Source: Rhizobium freirei PRF 81 (GTDB taxonomy: Bacteria; Pseudomonadota; Alphaproteobacteria; Rhizobiales; Rhizobiaceae). From it: a DNA stretch of 64,000 nt. The notes beneath the pieces were generated by a model. It was not told where the DNA came from. It was given only the letters and a program-made list of their open reading frames with translations, and searched no databases. Location: positions 1 to 64,000 of the forward strand of contig NZ_AQHN01000067.1 in assembly GCF_000359745.1 (NCBI RefSeq), written 5' to 3'. Positions 1-8,105 of the stretch are shown here, piece by piece. Every line of letters begins with the position of its first letter. Positions within the stretch are counted from its first letter, which is position 1. The position numbers and the translations under genes were made by a program.

Positions 1-190
1 TGACGGGAAGATCAACGGGGCGCCGCACATATCGACTTTGAACCCTCTGGCTTTGCCGCCCGCAGTCCGGACAACTTCCCGAGCGAAGGCGCGATCGCAG
101 CCGAATTTGAACGCTGTCCGCGACAATCTTTGCTTCATCCACTGCAAGGCCGTCAGGGGCAAGGCTCGCGCGCTGGAAGCGATGCTGCAT
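1..190 (-). CDS. ISL3-family transposase, N-terminal part (cut by window edge)
   Basis: Reading leftwards from an ATG whose first base is at 190, the frame stays open to the window edge. About residues 40-62 carry a zinc-ribbon start, CPDCGRQSQRVQSRYVRRP followed by VDLPV, which matches the N-terminal signature of ISL3-family transposases (CPxCG, then SRY, then DLP). A good ribosome binding site (GGAGGA, complement of 198-203) sits 7 bases upstream of the ATG. Only about 63 residues are visible, so whether the transposase is intact cannot be judged. I could not identify the terminal inverted repeat of the element with confidence; it should lie between about 205 and 300. The family call is firm from the motif, its activity is unknown. 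Confidence 0.72.
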   Translation of the reverse strand, partial: MQHRFQRASLAPDGLAVDEAKIVADSVQIRLRSRLRSGSCPDCGRQSQRVQSRYVRRPVDLPV

Positions 191-204
191 AAGCTGATCC
201 TCCG

Positions 205-880
205 ATGAATCAGCCAAAGCGTCGTCCGCAACAGCCGCAATTCTGAGTCAGAGCCAAATCGCGGCGCAAATGAACAGTGTCCCAGTCGGAAGTCCACCCG
301 GTATCGATCTTAACCTCATTGGGGTTTCGTCGTAGATCTTCTTGAATTGAATGTCGAATTCTGTTGTCGAGTCGGCGGGATTGAGACAACGCGATGGGTA
401 GTACGTTGACCTGCACGTCGTGCGGATTAGACAAAACTGGGTCGGTCGTCCACGGAGGCTCATACACTCTTCGAGACGCTGCCTGCGGCGAGGCAATTGT
501 CGCGACATCGTTCATGACGATGCTCGACTCGGAACATGACTGGGTCACCTTTATCGGTACAGGTCCTGGAAAAGCCCCTCGGCAGGAGGCGCTCGTCGCG
601 CGCGGACCGCTTCATCAGATATCAACGGATTCAACGTTGCGGCATGTGATGGAAATCCGATGCGTCCGATTCCCGAAACAAGAGAAGCGCCGCCTAGACG
701 TCATTTGTCCGGGACTACATCGGTGCCCCCCCGCCCAGGTGTTGCCGAACGAGGACCTTGTCGCCAGGTCGTTAGTTCAATAGTTCAATAGTCCGTTTCG
801 CTTCCGCCACCCTGGCGGTCTCGCTTGCTTGATTGTTCGGCGCGCTGCGCTTGATTTATTAATAGATAACAACAATTGAT
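205..880. other. Stretch without a supportable gene
   Basis: Several frames are open here on both strands, the longest a forward frame at 394-783. None has a convincing ribosome binding site, a recognisable motif or the codon pattern of the neighbouring genes. The region probably contains the end of the flanking insertion sequence and decayed DNA beyond it. A rich AT block at about 850-880 precedes the antitoxin gene and is a plausible promoter location. Confidence 0.4.
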
Positions 881-927
881 ATTTGCGCGTCTCTGGCTCA
901 TATTGCAAAGAAAGGAGCCAAATTGTC

Positions 928-1194
928 ATGGCAAGTTTCGCACTGAACGACCATTACGAGCGCTTCATCAGGAAGCAGCTTGAATCCGGCCGCTACAATA
1001 ACGCCAGTGAAGTTGTTCGCGCGGGCCTGAGATTGCTCGAAGATCAAGAGGAGGCCCGCGAACGCTGGCTCAATCATGAAATTCCGAGCCGCTATGCGGA
1101 TCTGAAGCGCTATCCATCGGCGAGCGTGACCCTTGACGATGCCTTTGCCCGGCTGGAAGCGGAGCATCGGGCCGAGCTGGCGAAAGCCAAATAG
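928..1194 (+). CDS. parD: ParD-type antitoxin (type II toxin-antitoxin)
   Basis: This 88-residue protein begins with an N-terminal ribbon-helix-helix DNA-binding segment (about residues 1-40, containing SGRYNNASEVVRAGLRLLED), the signature of ParD/CopG-type antitoxins. A charged C-terminal tail (about 45-88) would wrap the toxin. In the family, ParD neutralises the gyrase-poisoning or RelE-fold ParE toxin and represses its own promoter. The start at 928 was chosen because AAAGGAG lies 11 bases upstream and the protein then begins exactly at the RHH fold. An upstream in-frame start at 883 would add 15 unrelated residues. The toxin frame follows three bases after the stop, the normal operon order, but the toxin is interrupted, so this antitoxin may be orphaned. 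Confidence 0.85.
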   Translation: MASFALNDHYERFIRKQLESGRYNNASEVVRAGLRLLEDQEEARERWLNHEIPSRYADLKRYPSASVTLDDAFARLEAEHRAELAKAK

Positions 1195-1197
1195 AGT

Positions 1198-1515
1198 ATG
1201 AAATACAAAATCGTCCTGTACAAACAGGCTTAGGCAGAGTTGCTTCAGCTTTACCGCGATCTCGCCAGTATCGAGAAAGCGGGGCCGGCGGTCGCTTGGA
1301 ACTACGTCAGTGGCATCCGGCAATTTGTTATGGAGTTTGCAACGTTCCCCAGGCGCGGCCCAGTTAGGGATGGCATTATCCCCGGTTTGCGGATTATTGG
1401 CTATCGCCGGAACGTGAGTATCGCCTTCGTGGTCGAAGACGACTCCGTGCTGGTGTTGGGCGTCTTCTACGGTGGGCGGGATATTGCGGCGGAAATCCTT
1501 CAAGAACGCCTGTGA
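1198..1515 (+). pseudogene. parE: ParE-type toxin with in-frame amber codon
   Basis: The frame starts ATG three bases after parD and reads MKYKIVLYKQA, then a TAG stop at 1231-1233 (codon 12), then continues open for 93 codons (AELLQLYRDLASIEKAGPAV and onward, to GGRDIAAEILQERL). The sequence on both sides of the stop aligns with the ParE/RelE toxin fold: N-terminal beta strand, helical hairpin, then the strands containing RIIGYRRNVSIAFVV. The stop probably replaced a CAG or GAG codon by one base change. A TTG at 1240 could restart translation, but that would lack the first beta strand. This is therefore most likely an inactivated toxin. A sequencing error or amber suppression are the alternatives. 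Confidence 0.75.
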
Positions 1516-1521
1516 GGGATT

Positions 1522-1549
1522 GCCTCATCTCTCTGGGGAGAGATGAGGC
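1522..1549 (+). terminator. Perfect 12-bp hairpin after parDE
   Basis: GCCTCATCTCTC (1522-1533) and GAGAGATGAGGC (1538-1549) form a perfect stem around a TGGG loop, seven bases after the toxin stop codon. There is no T-run after it, so it is a hairpin terminator of weak type or a structured intergenic repeat. Confidence 0.5.
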
Positions 1550-2240
1550 GGGACAAGAAAAACCGGGAGAGCCCTTCATTCGGCATCAGCGCTCACGATG
1601 AAATTGGAATTTTAGGTCCCGAAAATGAGAGCACAGGATGGCAGCGATGTAAGGAATGTCAGATAATCCGATGCGCGTCGCATTCCGGGCCTTAACTCCT
1701 CTCATACAACTGTGCTTGTTCGTTCACTCAGCGAGGCCCAAACAGAATCGCTGGCCCAGTCTTCATGCCCATGGCGTATTCGGATCACGAAAATTGATCC
1801 GTCCGCAGTATGCATTGCCAACGCGGCTGAGGAGACGGAGCATTGTGGAACCTGATGTTATCGTTGCTCCGGTGAAGAGGATAGCCACAGGCACCGTCAC
1901 GGAATGCGAAACAGACAACTGCCGATGGTCGTTACTACCGTCGATATACATGGCATGCTCGTCCGCCGCGAAAGGGTGGACACCACCGAAGCTGGGCGGA
2001 CCGACACGCCCCCTGGGCCGTGCCTGCCGCGATATTCCAGGCTATGCTATCGCCTTCCTCCCATCCAGACGCTTTCGCACAGACGCTCCGGCCGCAGTTT
2101 TGCCTGCCTCGCCGAGACCGCATTATCCGGCGCCGCCGACAACCCATGCGGCCCCGCGCAAATGTCCGGGCCACGCCGAAGCGCGCAGTTCGACCATCGA
2201 GCATATGCAATCCAAGATTGTTTTATTTGTATTTGTCGAC
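1550..2240. other. Stretch without a supportable gene
   Basis: Long open frames exist on both strands (for example forward 1656-2282 and reverse 1935-2210). They have no ribosome binding sites, no recognised motifs and overlap one another. They look like chance openings in GC-rich, possibly decayed DNA. Confidence 0.4.
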
Positions 2241-2260
2241 CCAGATTCTAACCAACTGTT

Positions 2261-2289
2261 TTTAGAGGTATTCTTAGTCTAGTTCTAAA
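2261..2289. promoter_or_regulatory. Two overlapping Irr/ICE-like boxes
   Basis: TTTAGAGGTATTCTTAG (2261-2277) and CTTAGTCTAGTTCTAAA (2273-2289) each match 11 of 14 fixed positions of the rhizobial iron control element pattern TTTAGAA-N3-TTCTAAA, offset by 12 bases. A further TTCTAAC half site lies at 2246-2252. They lie 111-139 bases upstream of the first gene of the metallophore-like operon, in an AT-rich stretch that is the only plausible promoter for it. The match is by eye; Irr binding is an inference. Confidence 0.4.
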
Positions 2290-2399
2290 CTTGATTTTTT
2301 TTATCATCTTTTATTGACCGCAGCTTAAAAGGGTGTAAGTTCGCGTCCGTAAACAATCTGGCTTGCGTTCTCGTAGATCATGACGTCGGGGAGGCGTGA

Positions 2400-2861
2400 A
2401 TGAAAACGGGCATTGTTCAGTACCAACTTCTCGACCCTCGAAAGCTCATCCCAACCGAAGAAATCGATAACGACCGGGTGATCGAACTCGAACGGGAGAT
2501 CGTCCAATCCGGCCGGTGGACGCGACCGATCACCGCCCACCGCGCCGATTGGTTCGTCATGGACGGGCACCATAGGCTCACCATTGCACAGCGCCTTTGC
2601 TTCAGGGTCTTGCCAGTCGTTCTCCTGGACTACGACACCGTGCGGGTGGAGGCTTGGCGGCCGGGTGAGACAATCACGCCCGACATGATTTCGGCAATGG
2701 CGCGCAGCGGCCGAAGATTCCCCTCCAAGACGACGCGCCACATTTTTGAAGGCGCGCCTCCTGCCTGTGACATCCCTCTGAAAGATCTTCGGCACCCGAA
2801 CGCCGTGCAAAGCACACAGGCGCTTGAGGCATGGGCCAAGCCTTCAATGTCTCCCGACTAG
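2400..2861 (+). CDS. SerK/SbnI-like free L-serine kinase (ParB/Srx fold)
   Basis: A 153-residue protein with a ParB/sulfiredoxin-like fold. The features that mark the free serine kinases SerK and SbnI are all present: PTEEID at 18-23 (the family's catalytic glutamate), MDGHHR at 54-59 (phosphate-binding), and FPSKTTRH at 107-114. Such enzymes phosphorylate L-serine to O-phospho-L-serine, the substrate for SbnA in L-2,3-diaminopropionate synthesis. It is shorter than SbnI (about 250 residues) and lacks its C-terminal extension. The ATG at 2400 follows a GGGGAGG site. It is the first gene of a run with SbnB-, SbnH- and SbnA-like genes, which supports a biosynthetic rather than a partition role. 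A plain ParB-like protein is the alternative. Confidence 0.78.
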   Translation: MKTGIVQYQLLDPRKLIPTEEIDNDRVIELEREIVQSGRWTRPITAHRADWFVMDGHHRLTIAQRLCFRVLPVVLLDYDTVRVEAWRPGETITPDMISAMARSGRRFPSKTTRHIFEGAPPACDIPLKDLRHPNAVQSTQALEAWAKPSMSPD

Positions 2862-2991
2862 AGGCAAGCGTGCCAGCGGCCCAGTATGGATTCATCGATC
2901 TCGATAATTGACGAGCGAAATCAGAGCGCTCGCTCGCCGAGACCGCTTTTGTCACCTCATATCACATCGGCAACATCGAAAGGCATCGACG

Positions 2992-3987
2992 ATGACCAAG
3001 ACGTTCATGCATACGCCTGCCATCCATATCCTCACGCGTTCCGATCTATCGGATATCGAACTGCCACCGGCCGAGGTTATTCGGCTCGTCGAAGATGCCT
3101 ATTTGTCCTATGCCAACGGACGGTCCCGTTGCCCGACGAAGCTCATGATGCCGCTTCCGAACGAACAGCGGGACGCGGTATCCTACTCGATGCTCGGATA
3201 TGATGGCGCGCTCGAACAGGCCGGGTTCAAGACCTCCTATCGCCAAGGCAGCGAAAACGCCGAAAAATACTACACGACAATCAGCCTCTATGACGACACG
3301 ACCGGACTGCCGTTTGCATTCATGGATTGCCATCGCGTCGGCGGTTCGCGCACTCCGGCGACGACAGCGATCATTGCCAAGCATTGCGCCATGGCGAATG
3401 CCCGATCGGTGCTGATGATCGGAACGGGTGCACAGGGTATCAACACGCTGCCATATCTGCTGACAGCTCTGCCCGACCTGCAAACCCTGCGCCTCTTTGG
3501 TACGCATCCCGACGGGATTGCCGCCAGCCTTTCCACATTTGCCCGGTATTTCCCCGATCGCGAGATCGAGCTGGTGAAGGATGTTCCGGAGGCTGTTGCC
3601 TCATCCGATATCGTCGTGGCCGCCTCGGGCCGCGCGGCGCACCCCAAAGTCCAGACGCGGTGGCTCAAGCCCGGGGGCCTGCTGATCTCAGTAGCCAGCA
3701 AAGGGGTCGAGACGGGCGCATTGCAGGATGCGGACTATGCGATCGCAACGAACGAAGGCCAGTTGGGTGTCACCGGCAAGAGGATGGCCGGCCTGGACGG
3801 CGTTGCCAGGATCGATGCCGAACTGCCTGATATCGTCTGTGGCCGCAAACCCGGGCGCAACACCCAGAACGATCGGGTGTTTGCATTCAGCAGCGGCATG
3901 ATCATCACGGATATCCCTGTCGCCCATGCACTCGCCACCAGAGGGATTGCCGCCGGCCGCGGCAAGCGGGTCGCGCTATGGAGCTAG
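2992..3987 (+). CDS. SbnB-like ornithine cyclodeaminase-family dehydrogenase
   Basis: A 331-residue member of the ornithine cyclodeaminase/mu-crystallin family. It has the substrate-binding N-terminal half with a KLMMP-type lysine motif (CPTKLMMPLP) and a Rossmann segment, LMIGTGAQG, near residue 140. In staphyloferrin B synthesis SbnB oxidatively cleaves N-(1-amino-1-carboxy-2-ethyl)-glutamate to L-2,3-diaminopropionate and 2-oxoglutarate with NAD. The neighbouring SbnA-like and serine kinase genes point to the same step. The start at 2992 gives the family's normal N-terminus; an earlier start at 2908 would add 28 poorly conserved residues. The end overlaps the next gene by 10 bases, indicating translational coupling. 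Other OCD-family N-alkyl dehydrogenases are possible. Confidence 0.82.
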   Translation: MTKTFMHTPAIHILTRSDLSDIELPPAEVIRLVEDAYLSYANGRSRCPTKLMMPLPNEQRDAVSYSMLGYDGALEQAGFKTSYRQGSENAEKYYTTISLYDDTTGLPFAFMDCHRVGGSRTPATTAIIAKHCAMANARSVLMIGTGAQGINTLPYLLTALPDLQTLRLFGTHPDGIAASLSTFARYFPDREIELVKDVPEAVASSDIVVAASGRAAHPKVQTRWLKPGGLLISVASKGVETGALQDADYAIATNEGQLGVTGKRMAGLDGVARIDAELPDIVCGRKPGRNTQNDRVFAFSSGMIITDIPVAHALATRGIAAGRGKRVALWS

Positions 3988-5312
3988 CGATCAATTCGAT
4001 GCGCGCTCGTGAACAGGCCTGGGCCATCGCCGTCAGGCAGGACATTGCGCTGCTGAGCCACATTCACCACGCGACGGACGGGCCGTTTCACATCATCCAT
4101 CCCGAGAGCTTTGCCGACAATCTGGCGGCCTTCCAACGCGTTCTTCGGGAAAGAAACGTGGCAGGACGCGTCTATTTCGGCAAGAAAGCCAATAAGGCGG
4201 GCGCATGGCTGCGTGAAGTAGCGAGGCTGCGCGGATCGGTGGACGTCGCCAGCATACCCGAATTTGTCCACGCACTCGCCAACGGCATTCGCGGCGAGGA
4301 TATCGGGGTGACGGGGGCGGCCAAGAGCAACGATCTTTTGTGGCTGGCTTGCCGCCACGGTGCCACCGTTGCCATCGACGCCATGGACGAGCTGGAGCGG
4401 GCGATCGCTCTCGCGGCGGAGACCGCCCCTTTGCGGATCCTGCTGCGTGTGCTGCCGCCCACGGGACAGAACAGCCGCTTCGGACTCAATTCAAATGATC
4501 TTCGCGGGGCACTCGAACGCTGCGCGAAGGCGGGACACCATCTGATCATGGATGGCTTTTCTTTCCACCTCGACGGTTATGCTGTGCAACCGCGCGCCGA
4601 ATTGGCGTCAATGTTGATCGGCCAATGCCTGGAAGCACGACGACAGGGCTTTCCGGCTACCGCCATTTCCATCGGCGGGGGCTTTGCCTGTGCCTATGTC
4701 GATGAACAGGACTGGAGAGTTTTCAAGGAACTTATCGATCCGGCTGAGTTTCACGCGGGAAAGAGCTTCAATCAGTTCTATCCCTACTACCAGGCGCCCA
4801 CCGGCGCCACCATGCTCGACGCGATCCTGCAGAGCGTCGATAGCGAGGGAACGCTCTCATCGAAGCTGACAGCTGCAGAGGTGCAACTGTACCTCGAGCC
4901 GGGGCGGGCACTTCTCGACGGTGCCGGAGTTACGGTCTTTCCAGTACAGGGTTTCAAGCGAAATGCGGAACACGGCATCGTAACCGTCGCCGGCCTTAGC
5001 ATGAGCCTGTCGGAACAGTGGAAAAACAGCGAGTTTCTCCCGACCCCTGTTCTTGTGCAAAGGGGAACGCCCCGCCCCCAAGACCCCGTTCGGGCAGCGG
5101 TCGGTGGTTCCAGCTGCATGGAATACGACGTTCTGACCTGGCGCAAGATCCCATTTCCTGCAGCGCCTCGGTATGGCGATCTGATCATCTATCCCAATAC
5201 CGCCGGCTATCAGATGGACAAGAACGAGAGTGAGTTTCACCAGCTTGCCTTGCCGCCCAAGATTGTTGTGACCCGGCAGGGCGAACGTTTCACCTGGAGA
5301 ATGGATCAATGA
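3978..5312 (+). CDS. SbnH-like type III PLP-dependent decarboxylase
   Basis: A 444-residue fold-type III decarboxylase of the Orn/DAP/Arg decarboxylase group. Visible are the PLP lysine motif FGKKANK (Lys70), SFHLDGY near 193, the phosphate-binding IGGGF near 232, EPGR near 308, the active-site cysteine in GGSSCMEYD near 379, and the C-terminal TAGYQ motif. All catalytic positions appear intact. In staphyloferrin B synthesis, SbnH decarboxylates a citryl-diaminopropionate intermediate to give an ethylenediamine unit. Here no citrate ligase is nearby, so the substrate is unclear. It could be a diaminopropionate adduct or L-diaminopropionate itself. It overlaps both neighbours (10 bases before, 4 bases after), so it belongs to the same operon. 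Confidence 0.82.
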   Translation: MELAINSMRAREQAWAIAVRQDIALLSHIHHATDGPFHIIHPESFADNLAAFQRVLRERNVAGRVYFGKKANKAGAWLREVARLRGSVDVASIPEFVHALANGIRGEDIGVTGAAKSNDLLWLACRHGATVAIDAMDELERAIALAAETAPLRILLRVLPPTGQNSRFGLNSNDLRGALERCAKAGHHLIMDGFSFHLDGYAVQPRAELASMLIGQCLEARRQGFPATAISIGGGFACAYVDEQDWRVFKELIDPAEFHAGKSFNQFYPYYQAPTGATMLDAILQSVDSEGTLSSKLTAAEVQLYLEPGRALLDGAGVTVFPVQGFKRNAEHGIVTVAGLSMSLSEQWKNSEFLPTPVLVQRGTPRPQDPVRAAVGGSSCMEYDVLTWRKIPFPAAPRYGDLIIYPNTAGYQMDKNESEFHQLALPPKIVVTRQGERFTWRMDQ

Positions 5313-6376
5313 CGAGACACATTAGCCGGCCTGCTGAACGAGTCGTGACGACAAGCTCCGAGCTGATTGGCGACACGCCTTTGCTGGAACTTGCCCGGAC
5401 AGGATCCGGCAGCCGATTGCTGCTGAAACTGGAGCAGTTCAATCCCACCGGCTCTTGCAAGGTCCGGATGGCGCGGGAGATGATACTGGCAGCCGAGCGG
5501 GACGGCGTACTGAAGCCTGGCGGTCGGATCGTCGAGCCGACCTCAGGCAATACCGGAACGGGCTTGGCTCTTGTAGCAATCGAACGGGGCTATAAGTTTA
5601 CCGCTGTCGTCGACAGTCACGCATCGCGCGACAAGCTTCGGGCGATGCAGGCCATGGGCGTCGATCTCGTTTTTGTCGAGAGCAATGGGAACGGCCCGAG
5701 CACCGTCGAGCGACGTCGTATCGCCGGGAAAATTGCCGACGAAACCGGCGCATTCTGGCCGGATCAGCACCACAACCCCAACAACAACAATGGCTATGTC
5801 GGCCTTGCGGCCGAACTGCTCCGTGACCTCGGCACGGATGTCGACTATCTCGTCGGCGCGGTCGGCACCGGCGGCACTCTATGTGGAACGGTAAGGGAGC
5901 TGCGCCGCCTCGGCTCGCAGGTCATGAGCATCGGCGTCGAACCGACAGGATCGATCATCTTCGGTGGACCCGCTGGCAAGTATTGGCAGACCGGCGCCGG
6001 CGCGCCGGGCGGATTTACCGTCGGCCCCAACGTCGATCGTGCCCTGATCGATGAGAGACTGACGGTCGACGATATCGACGCGTTCACCGCTGCCCGTGTC
6101 GTCGCTCGCCGGACGGGTATGCTGGTCGGCGGGACGGCCGGTGCCGGGATCCATGTGGCGCTCAAGCGTTTAGCCCTTGTCGAACCGAACAGCACGATGG
6201 TGGTCCTCGTCTGTGACGCAGGCGAAAAATATCTCGACACCATCTACGACGATGACTGGCTTCGGGAACGCCACCTGTTCGACGAGACGGCACATCGACG
6301 CCTGCAGCGGCTTTTCGATGCCTATCGGGAATCGATATATCTCGCATCTCGAACCGTAGCAGCGGTGGGAGCATAA
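5309..6376 (+). CDS. SbnA-like PLP-dependent synthase (cysteine synthase fold)
   Basis: A 355-residue fold-type II PLP enzyme. The Schiff-base lysine is Lys51 in FNPTGSCKVRMA, the substrate loop TSGNTGTG is at 78-85, and the PLP phosphate loop GTGGTLCG is near 185. SbnA condenses O-phospho-L-serine with L-glutamate to N-(1-amino-1-carboxy-2-ethyl)-glutamate. The C-terminus (about 310-355) extends beyond ordinary cysteine synthases, as in SbnA. It overlaps the decarboxylase by 4 bases (ATGA) and is followed after 4 bases by the MATE exporter. An ordinary cysteine synthase or cystathionine beta-synthase-like enzyme is less likely given this context. Confidence 0.82.
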   Translation: MTRHISRPAERVVTTSSELIGDTPLLELARTGSGSRLLLKLEQFNPTGSCKVRMAREMILAAERDGVLKPGGRIVEPTSGNTGTGLALVAIERGYKFTAVVDSHASRDKLRAMQAMGVDLVFVESNGNGPSTVERRRIAGKIADETGAFWPDQHHNPNNNNGYVGLAAELLRDLGTDVDYLVGAVGTGGTLCGTVRELRRLGSQVMSIGVEPTGSIIFGGPAGKYWQTGAGAPGGFTVGPNVDRALIDERLTVDDIDAFTAARVVARRTGMLVGGTAGAGIHVALKRLALVEPNSTMVVLVCDAGEKYLDTIYDDDWLRERHLFDETAHRRLQRLFDAYRESIYLASRTVAAVGA

Positions 6377-6380
6377 CGAC

Positions 6381-7793
6381 GTGGCCACGATGCAATTTCG
6401 GCGCTATCAGGAAATCATCACGCTCGCCGCCCCCATTGCCGGCATTCAGTTTGCCCAGGTTGCTCTTACCAGCACCGATCTCCTGATGATGGGCTTCATC
6501 AGTGTTCAGGCGGTTGCCGCGGGCGGTCTCGCAATCTTGCTCTACAATCAACTGCGCACGATGTGCGTCGGCATGGTGACGGGCGTCGGCAACTTGATCG
6601 CCGCCTCGGTTGGGCGGGGAGAAAAGAGAACCGGCACGTCATCCACCGACGCAACAACGCACGAGGAAGTTCGCGATTTGCTCCGGGCATCCATGCTGCT
6701 TGCGACGATGGTCGCGATCGCCGCCGGCATCATCCTTGTCGTTCTCGGCTATTGCCTGGTCTTTCTCGGGCAGAGCAGCGCGGTCGTCGAACTTGCGAGG
6801 CCGATCATGCTTACCCTCGCACCGGGCCTGCTGCCAATGCTGTGGCTCAATGTCCTTCGTCAGTTCGCGGTGGGAATGCGTCGCGCAGGCTCCCTGTTGC
6901 GGGTTACGATCATCTCGATCGGCGTCAACGCTCTGCTCAACGGCGCCTTTATTTACGGATGGCTCGGCTTGCCGAAGCTTGGCCTGGCGGGCATTGGTCT
7001 CGCAACCACGCTTGTCCAGATATGGACCTTTTTCGTTTATTTGCGGACAGTCCAGCGGGACGAAAAACTGAACGCCCTCCTTGCTATGGATGGATGGCGA
7101 GCCCAGCCTGCGACCATAAGACAAATCGCGAAGATGGGAACGCCGATCGCATTGACCTATGGTTCCGAAGCGGCCATCACCTCGATCGCGACCATATTCA
7201 TGGGCACGTTCGGTCCAGTCGCTCTTGCCGCCTCCAACATCGTCAATCAGCTCGCCTATATCGTCTATCAGGCCAATATAGGACTGTCACAGGGCTCCTC
7301 GATCTTGGTGAGCCGCACGGCCGGAAAGGGTCACGCTGGAGAAATCGGTGCGATCGCAAGACGCACCTTCACGATCAGCTTTTCCATCACGACGGTTGTC
7401 GGACTTCTATATGTCTTCCTTCCAAGAGCAGTGCTGCGTCCTTTTCTGGGCGACCAGGCCGATCCGGCCGTGCTCGCCGCTGCGACCACGCTTCTCTGGT
7501 TCGCCATAGCGCATCAGTTCTTCAAAGGTTCGCAAAATATCTGCATCGGGCTGCTGCGGGGGCTTGGAAACACCAGGGCCGGGCTGACCAACACCCTGAT
7601 CGGCTACTGGCTTATCGGCATCCCGGCCATGGCGGTGTGCGGATACTGGATCGGCTGGGGTAGCCATGGGATCTGGTTTGGCCTTTGCCTCGGATTCGGA
7701 GCAACCAGCTTCCTGCTGTGGTGGCGTTTCATTACGGATCTCAGAATGGCATCCGCTACGCTGCAAGATACCGAGTATCAGGCTGCTCGTTAG
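6381..7793 (+). CDS. MATE-family efflux transporter
   Basis: A 470-residue inner-membrane protein with about twelve hydrophobic helices arranged as two similar halves, the pattern of MATE (NorM/DinF) exporters, which use a sodium or proton gradient. The first helix (about 10-35) is followed by loops rich in small residues. The annotated start is GTG at 6381; an ATG three codons later is equally possible. It follows the SbnA-like gene by only 4 bases, so it is probably the exporter of the product of the upstream enzymes. A general multidrug role cannot be excluded. A repeat element and a palindrome separate it from the uptake genes downstream. Confidence 0.85.
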   Translation: MATMQFRRYQEIITLAAPIAGIQFAQVALTSTDLLMMGFISVQAVAAGGLAILLYNQLRTMCVGMVTGVGNLIAASVGRGEKRTGTSSTDATTHEEVRDLLRASMLLATMVAIAAGIILVVLGYCLVFLGQSSAVVELARPIMLTLAPGLLPMLWLNVLRQFAVGMRRAGSLLRVTIISIGVNALLNGAFIYGWLGLPKLGLAGIGLATTLVQIWTFFVYLRTVQRDEKLNALLAMDGWRAQPATIRQIAKMGTPIALTYGSEAAITSIATIFMGTFGPVALAASNIVNQLAYIVYQANIGLSQGSSILVSRTAGKGHAGEIGAIARRTFTISFSITTVVGLLYVFLPRAVLRPFLGDQADPAVLAAATTLLWFAIAHQFFKGSQNICIGLLRGLGNTRAGLTNTLIGYWLIGIPAMAVCGYWIGWGSHGIWFGLCLGFGATSFLLWWRFITDLRMASATLQDTEYQAAR

Positions 7794-7893
7794 AGCAATT
7801 CCAGGAAAACTGCGCAGCGGTTTTCCGTCTGGAATTGCTAGAAAACAAAGAGATAGAGCGGTTCAGAGTTTCCGTGAAAAGCTGAACCGCTCT
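7793..7893. repeat. Rhizobial mosaic intergenic repeat (RIME-like), copy 1
   Basis: Two consecutive hairpins begin directly at the MATE stop codon. The first pairs AGCAATTCCAG (from 7795) with CTGGAATTGCT (to 7841), with inner AAAAC/GTTTT pairing. The second pairs AGAGCGGTTCAG (from 7856) with CTGAACCGCTCT. The first hairpin resembles the element at 33487-33557 nearly base for base in its core (TTCCAGGAAAA, GCGGTTTTCCGTC). Such mosaic elements are common between genes in Rhizobium and could end transcription or stabilise mRNA. Confidence 0.7.
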
Positions 7894-7931
7894 TGGCTTG
7901 GCCGGCATGCGTGGCGATATTCCACATGCCG

Positions 7932-7966
7932 CGATAAAAGATGATTGTAATAATCATCTTTTATCG
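7932..7966. promoter_or_regulatory. 35-bp perfect palindrome with RirA-like core
   Basis: CGATAAAAGATGATT (7932-7946) and AATCATCTTTTATCG (7952-7966) are perfect inverted repeats around GTAAT. At its centre is TGA-N9-TCA (7942-7956), the core pattern reported for the rhizobial iron regulator RirA. It sits 140 bases before the binding-protein gene. It could be an operator, or an AT-rich transcript hairpin acting as terminator or attenuator. Confidence 0.5.
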
Positions 7967-8067
7967 TTAAAGCAGACAACAAAGATCAAGTTTTGCAGGC
8001 AAAACCGCTGGGATGCCGTGTCTCTTCCGTTGATGGATGGGCCGCCGGCGGTGTCTGTGAAAAGAAC

Positions 8068-8080
8068 GTTATGTTGTAAC
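8068..8080. promoter_or_regulatory. Zur-box-like motif before the metallophore uptake operon
   Basis: GTTATGTTGTAAC matches the core of the alphaproteobacterial zinc regulator box (GTTAT-N3-ATAAC) at nine of ten fixed positions with correct spacing, and the flanks extend the dyad (CGTTA and TAACG). It lies 25 bases upstream of the ATG of the substrate-binding protein, where bound repressor would block transcription or initiation. Identification is by pattern only. Confidence 0.42.
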
Positions 8081-8105
8081 GAATATTGACCTGGAGGGTA
8101 TCGCC

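Noticed and set aside
394..783. Forward open frame of about 130 codons
   Set aside because: No ribosome binding site, no known motif and composition unlike the neighbouring genes; it probably opens by chance in decayed DNA.
1656..2282. Forward open frame of about 210 codons
   Set aside because: Its Arg/Pro/His-rich translation has no domain pattern and competing frames are open on the other strand.
6563..7663. Long open frame inside the MATE gene in another frame
   Set aside because: Its composition is that of a shifted reading of a GC-rich gene, and the MATE frame has clear membrane helices.
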